NCBI GenBank assembly: GCA_009786735.1
Contig: WQRM01000025.1
Location: 1-12,603, forward strand
Direction of reading: 5' to 3'
DNA from: Oscillospiraceae bacterium
Lineage (GTDB): Bacteria; Bacillota; Clostridia; Oscillospirales; Acutalibacteraceae
DNA length: 12,603 nucleotides
Below, one piece after another: positions 5,932 to 10,900 of the stretch. The notes beneath the pieces were generated by a model. That model ran no database searches. It was given only the letters and a program-made list of their open reading frames with translations, and was not told the origin of the DNA. Position numbers and translations under genes: made by a program. The stretch's first letter is position 1; every line of letters starts with the position of its first letter.

Positions 5932-6132
5932 ATGAGCAACCAACAACCCAACAACGCCGCCCAAGCCTGGGCAAGCTTTGCCGCAACCGGCAGCATCAAC
6001 GACTACCTGCGCTATCGTGCGCTGGAAAACCGAGCCGATCAACCATCAGGGGTATCCAATGCAAACACAAGCACTCACCCTGCGGGCAAGCCCGCTGAAA
6101 GAAAACGACCGCCTAATCACGGTGCTCACTGA
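5932..6132 (+). CDS. yqzL: YqzL-like small protein upstream of recO
   Basis: A 66-aa protein whose core AWASFAATGSINDYLRYRALE (residues 12-32) fits the YqzL family pattern W-x-x-F-x-x-TGS-x-x-x-YL-x-Y, a short protein of unknown function found between era and recO in Bacillus and relatives. Position, size and motif all agree, so the identification is good although the family has no established role. GGAGGG at 5919-5924 lies 7 nt before the ATG. Family members are usually about 45-50 residues. Here a Ser/Asn/Pro-rich tail continues to residue 66, and the last 74 nt overlap recO in a different frame. That tail may have little function of its own. Translation of recO is probably coupled to this gene. 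Confidence 0.75.
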   Translation: MSNQQPNNAAQAWASFAATGSINDYLRYRALENRADQPSGVSNANTSTHPAGKPAERKRPPNHGAH

Positions 6133-6679
6133 GCAGCATGGGCTCATGCGGGCGTTTGCCAATGGCGCACGCCGCCCCAAAAGTCCGCTGCACGCCGCCA
6201 CGCAGCCGTTCGCCTATGGGCAAATGCAGCTTGCACAGCGGCGGGATACATACACCCTGCGCGAGGCACAGGCCGATGGCGTGTTCTTCGCAGGTCTCGC
6301 GGCGGACATCACTCGCCTTGCCCTGGCGAACTACTTCGCTGCGCTGTGCATCGAATTTTGCCCGCAGCAAGAACCCGCGCCCGAGCAGCTTCGTCTGCTG
6401 ATGAACGCGCTGCACTACTTGTGTGAGGGCACGCGCCCGCAGCTGTTGCTCAAAGCTGTGGTGGAGCTGCGGCTGCTGTGCCTTGCGGGCTATGCGCCGG
6501 ATGTGCCCACGCCTGCGGTGCGTGCGGTGTGCGACCTGCCGCTTGTGCGCGCCTTCAAGCTTGCTCTGCCGGAGGATGACTTGCGGCGGCTGGCGCGGTT
6601 TGGTGGGGATTATGCCGCGAAGATGGCTGGGCGGCGGTTTGAGGAACTTACATATTATCAAGAGTTGGAGACAGCTTAA
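6059..6679 (+). CDS. recO: DNA repair protein RecO, short form without zinc finger
   Basis: RecO helps load RecA on single-stranded DNA in the RecFOR pathway and anneals strands. The N-terminal OB-fold is clear: ALTLRASPLKENDRLITVLT (5-24), then GLMRAFANGARRPKS (28-42) and PFAYGQMQL. The helical domain includes LLLKAVVELRLLCLAGYAPDV (129-149). After GYAPDV, family members normally have a segment with two CxxC pairs; here there is none, the only later cysteine is Cys158, and the protein ends at 206 residues instead of about 240-255. The C-terminal helix FGGDYAAKMAGRRFEEL is retained, so this is an internal loss rather than truncation or frameshift. The ATG at 6059 is chosen because MQTQALTLR aligns with the family start; its ribosome site (AGGGG, 6048-6052) is weak and it starts within yqzL. 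Confidence 0.9.
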   Translation: MQTQALTLRASPLKENDRLITVLTEQHGLMRAFANGARRPKSPLHAATQPFAYGQMQLAQRRDTYTLREAQADGVFFAGLAADITRLALANYFAALCIEFCPQQEPAPEQLRLLMNALHYLCEGTRPQLLLKAVVELRLLCLAGYAPDVPTPAVRAVCDLPLVRAFKLALPEDDLRRLARFGGDYAAKMAGRRFEELTYYQELETA

Positions 6680-6680
6680 C

Positions 6681-7091
6681 ATGTGCTACATACTGACCGG
6701 CTATGTACAAGAGCAATATGTCAATGAAGCGTTTCGCAGTGTGTGTGACAAGTACCAGCTGATGCGATGCCACGCGAAAGAGGACTGGCTTTCACTCGCC
6801 CCGAAGCCGAAGATGGTGCTTTTGGGCAATGGCGGCCACTGCGACTGCGGCACTGCGATTGGAAGCGGTAAACTGGATAGCCACGATGAGTTGCGCGGCT
6901 ACATCAACTTTTGGAAAGATTTGCGCGAACTCGGCGTGCCCAGCTTCACACTTTTCAAGCATTGGGACGATGGCAAGCCGATACCTCCCCCGCCAGTCAA
7001 AAAAATCAATCTCGATTACGTTGACGAAACGTTTCTGGCCAACATGAAAGAAGACGTGCTGTATACAATCTACATGACACGATGGAACTAA
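6681..7091 (+). CDS. Uncharacterised 136-aa protein with HCDCGTAIGS motif
   Basis: I do not recognise this family. It starts 1 nt after the recO stop with GGAG at 6667-6670, so it belongs to the same transcript. The N-terminus CYILTGYVQEQYV is moderately hydrophobic but not a signal peptide. The most striking part is NGGHCDCGTAIGSGK (50-64), where His53, Cys54 and Cys56 could bind a metal or take part in thiol chemistry; Cys2, Cys22 and Cys30 add to an unusually Cys-rich first half. Then comes a helical acidic and aromatic stretch, a Pro-rich linker (PIPPPPVKK, 100-108) and a C-terminal segment rich in Asp, Tyr and Met. Probably cytoplasmic. Its place between recO and trmD gives no clear function. 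Confidence 0.8.
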   Translation: MCYILTGYVQEQYVNEAFRSVCDKYQLMRCHAKEDWLSLAPKPKMVLLGNGGHCDCGTAIGSGKLDSHDELRGYINFWKDLRELGVPSFTLFKHWDDGKPIPPPPVKKINLDYVDETFLANMKEDVLYTIYMTRWN

Positions 7092-7118
7092 CAAAATCAC
7101 AACGGAGGAATATCCTTT

Positions 7119-7853
7119 ATGCAAGACTCGGATAGAGCACAGCGAAGCGACGGAGCTCCGCCGCAGGCGGTGAAAATCGAAATCCTCACCCTCTTCCCCG
7201 CCATGTGTGATGCCGTGCTGAGCGAAAGCATCATCGGTCGCGCCCGCTCGCTTGACCTCGTACACATCGGCACACGCAACATACGCGACTACACCGCCGA
7301 CAAACACCGCCGCACCGACGACTCCCCTTTCGGCGGCGGCCTCGGCATGGTCATGCAGTGCCAGCCCATTGCCGATTGCTTCCGCGCCCTGTGCGACGAC
7401 TGGGGCGTGCGCCCGCATTTCATCTACATGAGCCCGCAAGGCAAGCCGCTCACCCAGCAGCGGGTGAAGGAACTCGCTCAGCTGCCGGCCATCGCCATGC
7501 TGTGCGGACACTACGAAGGCGTGGACGAGCGCGTGATTGAAGCCCTCGTTGACGAGGAAATCTCGGTGGGGGATTACGTGCTCACCGGCGGCGAGCTGCC
7601 TGCACTGGTGCTGGCAGATGCCATCACGCGCCTGCAGCCGGGCGTGCTGAAGACCGATGAGGCGTTCATCGGCGAAAGTCACTGGGACGGTCTGCTTGAG
7701 CAGCCGCACTACACCCGCCCGGCCGTCTGGGAGGGTCGCGCTGTGCCCGAGGTGTTGCTCAGCGGCAACCACGCCCTGCAAGCGCAGTGGCGGCGCGAAC
7801 AGCAACTTGAGCGCACGCAGCGCAAGCGACCGGATTTGCTGGGCGATAAATAA
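7119..7853 (+). CDS. trmD: tRNA (guanine-N1-)-methyltransferase TrmD
   Basis: Makes m1G at position 37 of tRNAs that read CNN codons, preventing +1 frameshifts; a SPOUT-class trefoil-knot dimer that uses S-adenosylmethionine. Family blocks are all present: KIEILTLFP (19-27), DDSPFGGGLGMVM (67-79), MSPQGKPLTQ (104-113), LCGHYEGVDERV (128-139), the knot segment EISVGDYVLTGGELP (147-161) and HYTRP (197-201). The chosen ATG has GGAGGA at 7104-7109, but it adds 17 residues (QDSDRAQRSDGAPPQAV) before the usual start at KIEILT. A GTG at 7170, exactly at the family start, has no ribosome site, so the extension is probably translated. In many bacteria trmD lies with rpsP, rimM and rplS; here it ends the era-recO run. 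Confidence 0.97.
   Translation: MQDSDRAQRSDGAPPQAVKIEILTLFPAMCDAVLSESIIGRARSLDLVHIGTRNIRDYTADKHRRTDDSPFGGGLGMVMQCQPIADCFRALCDDWGVRPHFIYMSPQGKPLTQQRVKELAQLPAIAMLCGHYEGVDERVIEALVDEEISVGDYVLTGGELPALVLADAITRLQPGVLKTDEAFIGESHWDGLLEQPHYTRPAVWEGRAVPEVLLSGNHALQAQWRREQQLERTQRKRPDLLGDK
7151..7170 (+). repeat. Palindromic sequence inside the trmD start region
   Basis: CGGAGCTCCG (7151-7160) is a perfect palindrome and overlaps a second hairpin, CCGCC-GCA-GGCGG (7158-7170). It codes for the non-conserved N-terminal extension of TrmD and ends exactly where the conserved protein begins, which suggests insertion of a repeat just before the old start codon. Confidence 0.7.
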
Positions 7854-7872
7854 CCAACAAAATCTTCATCTC

Positions 7873-7901
7873 AGTGCCCATGTTCGCATTGGGCACTTTT
7901 T
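7873..7901 (+). terminator. Intrinsic terminator after trmD
   Basis: AGTGCCCA (7873-7880) and TGGGCACT (7890-7897) form a perfect 8-bp stem, and the loop contains TTCG that can extend the stem by TG/CA pairs. The stem runs into TTTTT (7897-7901). It lies 20 nt after the trmD stop and separates the housekeeping run from the surface protein gene, which has its own promoter. Confidence 0.9.
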
Positions 7902-7934
7902 GTTGTGAAATCCCACAAAAAGCCTTCCAATCTA

Positions 7935-7963
7935 TTGACAAAAATCGTCTTTCGTGTTACACT
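7935..7963 (+). promoter_or_regulatory. Strong sigma-A promoter of the giant surface protein gene
   Basis: A perfect TTGACA at 7935-7940 and TACACT at 7958-7963 (4 of 6) are 17 bp apart. Transcription would start near 7970, leaving a leader of about 30 nt with GGGAG (7986-7990) 8 nt before the ATG. Confidence 0.85.
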
Positions 7964-7998
7964 CTCTTTAACACTATAAGTTGATGGGAGAGTTCGGT

Positions 7999-10900
7999 AT
8001 GAAAAAAATGTTGCGTCGCGCGCTCAGCGTGCTGCTATCCTTGGCTCTGCTGGTGACCTCAATGGCCATCGGCGCTACAGCCAACCCAACGGCGGTCACA
8101 CCCACCACGGCCAGTGTGGTCACCTCGCTTGCGCCGCCCCAGGTGGCTTTGCAAGTGCCCGAAACCCTGTGGCTGCAGCCGAACATGACCAACCACACCA
8201 CTATGATCGGGCGGCAAACCGCCGTGCGCGAGTGGACGAACTCAAACTTTGGTGCGGGTGCTTATGACGGCAGCGTTGCGCACACCGAAGCGTTTGCTCG
8301 TGTGCGCTTTCAAACCACAGACCCCGCCCGTGTCACCAACATCGTCATCAGCACACAAATGTATAACCTTGGCGGGCGCAGCGGCGGCACTGGTGGGTTG
8401 GTGGAGTTCACACAAACATACACCAATCGTGTGAACACACCCTCGCACCTTGACCGTGAGTTCCGTCTCGCTGGCGGGCGCATTTCCGCCCCCGGCTTGT
8501 ATAACCGCAACTATGACATCCTGCGCTGGACGGCCACCTTCACCCTTGATGGCGTGGCGGGTCACACCATCAGTGCCTACTCCATTGTGTGGGCGCAATC
8601 GTTGATGGCTGGCGGCGCAAGCTTGGGCAACTGGAACGCCGGGCGTGTACGCATTACGTTTGCAGGCATTGGCTTGCACACCACCGGTTCTGGTCATCCA
8701 GGCAACGAAAACGGCTTCCATGGTCTTTCGTTGCAGCACGACAGAACGCATCGTCACACCAACCATCTGCCGTTTGACTGGCTGCGTGGCATTCCCTCAA
8801 GCTCTGGCATTATGCATACCCAAGGGCAAAATCCCGCTGGTGGTATGGCGAACTCCAACATGGCAGCCCCTTATTTGGCTGGCGCACATTTCTACACCGA
8901 CCTTGGCGGTCGTCTTTACGGCAATATTGCCGACCGCAACAACACCAACGCACAAATCACCATCGGTAACTTGAACACCGTTTGGGGTAGCGTTACGGTG
9001 AACTCGCGTTTTCGCTCCCCTGCAGGCGGCGCTGGGTTAAGCTCGCGCAACGAGCGTTTCACCCCGGTTGCCAACCTTGACGACGCGCAAGCAGCAAATG
9101 CGATTCCCGACTTGGTCATTGGCTTCAAGTCCTCCGAAACAAGAACCACCGGCAGCGAGGCTCGCCATATTTTTTCCTTCTCCGACGGACACAGCCCAGG
9201 AACCGCAAACAGCAATCCTGCGGCGGCAGCGGCTCGTTCGGCATATTGGGGACATGCGGGCTCTAACAGCACCGCCCCGCAATTCGTTTGGGGACCTCGC
9301 AATGACGGCGGTGGTGCGCCAAACAGTGCTAACTTAATGATTGGTGCCGGCGCGAACACCACGCAACGCCTTTCCACCAACCGCACTTACTTTTCCTTTG
9401 CGGCATGGGTCAGAGGTGACAACAACAACCGCGGCATTGCTCGCGTGGCTGGTCGTATTAACATCAACTGGCGCGACACCACAACCTACCGCAACGCAAG
9501 CTCCTCGCTGTGGTGGAACGCGTGGCAAAACATCGACCAATTCGTGCGCCCGAACTATAACGCCGATTTTTACTCTCGCCTGCGCCACAACACCCTGCGC
9601 CTTGGCGTGCCGCACACCAACTTTGCCGTCTACAACGTGCCCATCAACGCAACTTATCGCAACAACCGCCATGTCCGCCCCACAGCGGGCAGCGTGCGCG
9701 TGGAGCATGCCTACCAACCCACCGGGGCGCTGCTCAATAACCGCGTGCAGTTCAGCGATGGCCCCGGCGCGGGTTACGCTTGGACGCGCATCGATGGTCT
9801 GCTAAGGGGCGACCGCGTGACGGCAACTCCCGTGGCGATTCCCGGCATGCGTTTGCATTCCATGGTGATTCTTGATGCCGCCAACAATGTGCTGCAAACC
9901 GTCAACGCCAACGCATATGGCGTTATCCCCGGCGGCAACTGGCAAAGCCACGCCGAAGCAGGACGCACCGTGCGTTTCCTCTATGTGCAAGTGCCCGTGC
10001 GCATCACACTGAATGCCCAAAGCGGCACCGTCACGCCAATGTTTGTGGACCGCGTGCAAAACGCAAACCACGACCTGCCCACGCCCACACGCACCGGCTT
10101 CGGCTTCCAAGGCTGGTGGACAACGCCTGCCACCGGCGGCTATCGCCGTTACAACAACACCCCGGTCACCAACATGACCGACCACACGCTGTATGCCCGC
10201 TGGCTGGGCAATCCGCACACGTTGTATTTCAACGCAGGCAGCGGCACTGCCAACCGCGCAAGCCAAGCCATCCGTTTTAGCGACCCCTTCGGCGAGCTGG
10301 CAACCATCACCACGCCGCCCTATGGTCACACCTTTGTGGAGTGGCGGCTGGGCAGTGCCACCGGCGCAGCGATTTCCGCAGCCACCGTGCATGCGACGGA
10401 CAGCAGCGTCACTGCCTTTGCGCACTTCACCCCCAACGTGCACAGGCTCTACACTAACCTGAATTACGGCACACACACCGCCGAGTTCCAACACACTGTG
10501 ACCTTTGGGCAAGCCGTTGGCACACTGCCCGCCCCCACCCGCGTGGGCTACACCTTTGGCGATTGGCGCACCAGCGACAACTTCGTGGTTACTGCTGCAA
10601 CCGTGCACAGCGTCAACAGTGACGTCACCGTCTATGCACGCTGGGTGCCGAACACCGACACCGAGTGGCGCATGCATGTGTATACCCAAAACGTTGACGG
10701 CACATTCAGCCAAACGCAAAATGTGCTGAACACCGGCACCACCGGCGCGACCATCACCCCGGCGGTGGGCAACTACAACCCACCCGATCCGGTGCGCTAT
10801 GTGTTCGATGCCACGCATGCACTCAACGTGCTCACGGGCACAATTGCAGCAGACGGCTCGGCTGTGTTGCGCGTGCACTATGCCCGCCGCACCTTCCCGC

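Noticed and set aside
6423..6680. Upstream extension of the 136-aa protein into recO
   Set aside because: The open frame continues upstream inside recO with an Arg/Cys-rich shadow sequence; ATG 6681 directly after the recO stop with GGAG upstream is the sensible start.
7170..7172. GTG as the true start of TrmD
   Set aside because: It fits the family start, but no ribosome site precedes it and the sequence just upstream is a hairpin; the ATG at 7119 has a good site. Kept as an alternative only.
6792..7805. A 337-codon open frame opposite trmD
   Set aside because: TrmD is certain on the plus strand; the antisense frame also spans the 6681-7091 gene and two intergenic sites and is not credible.
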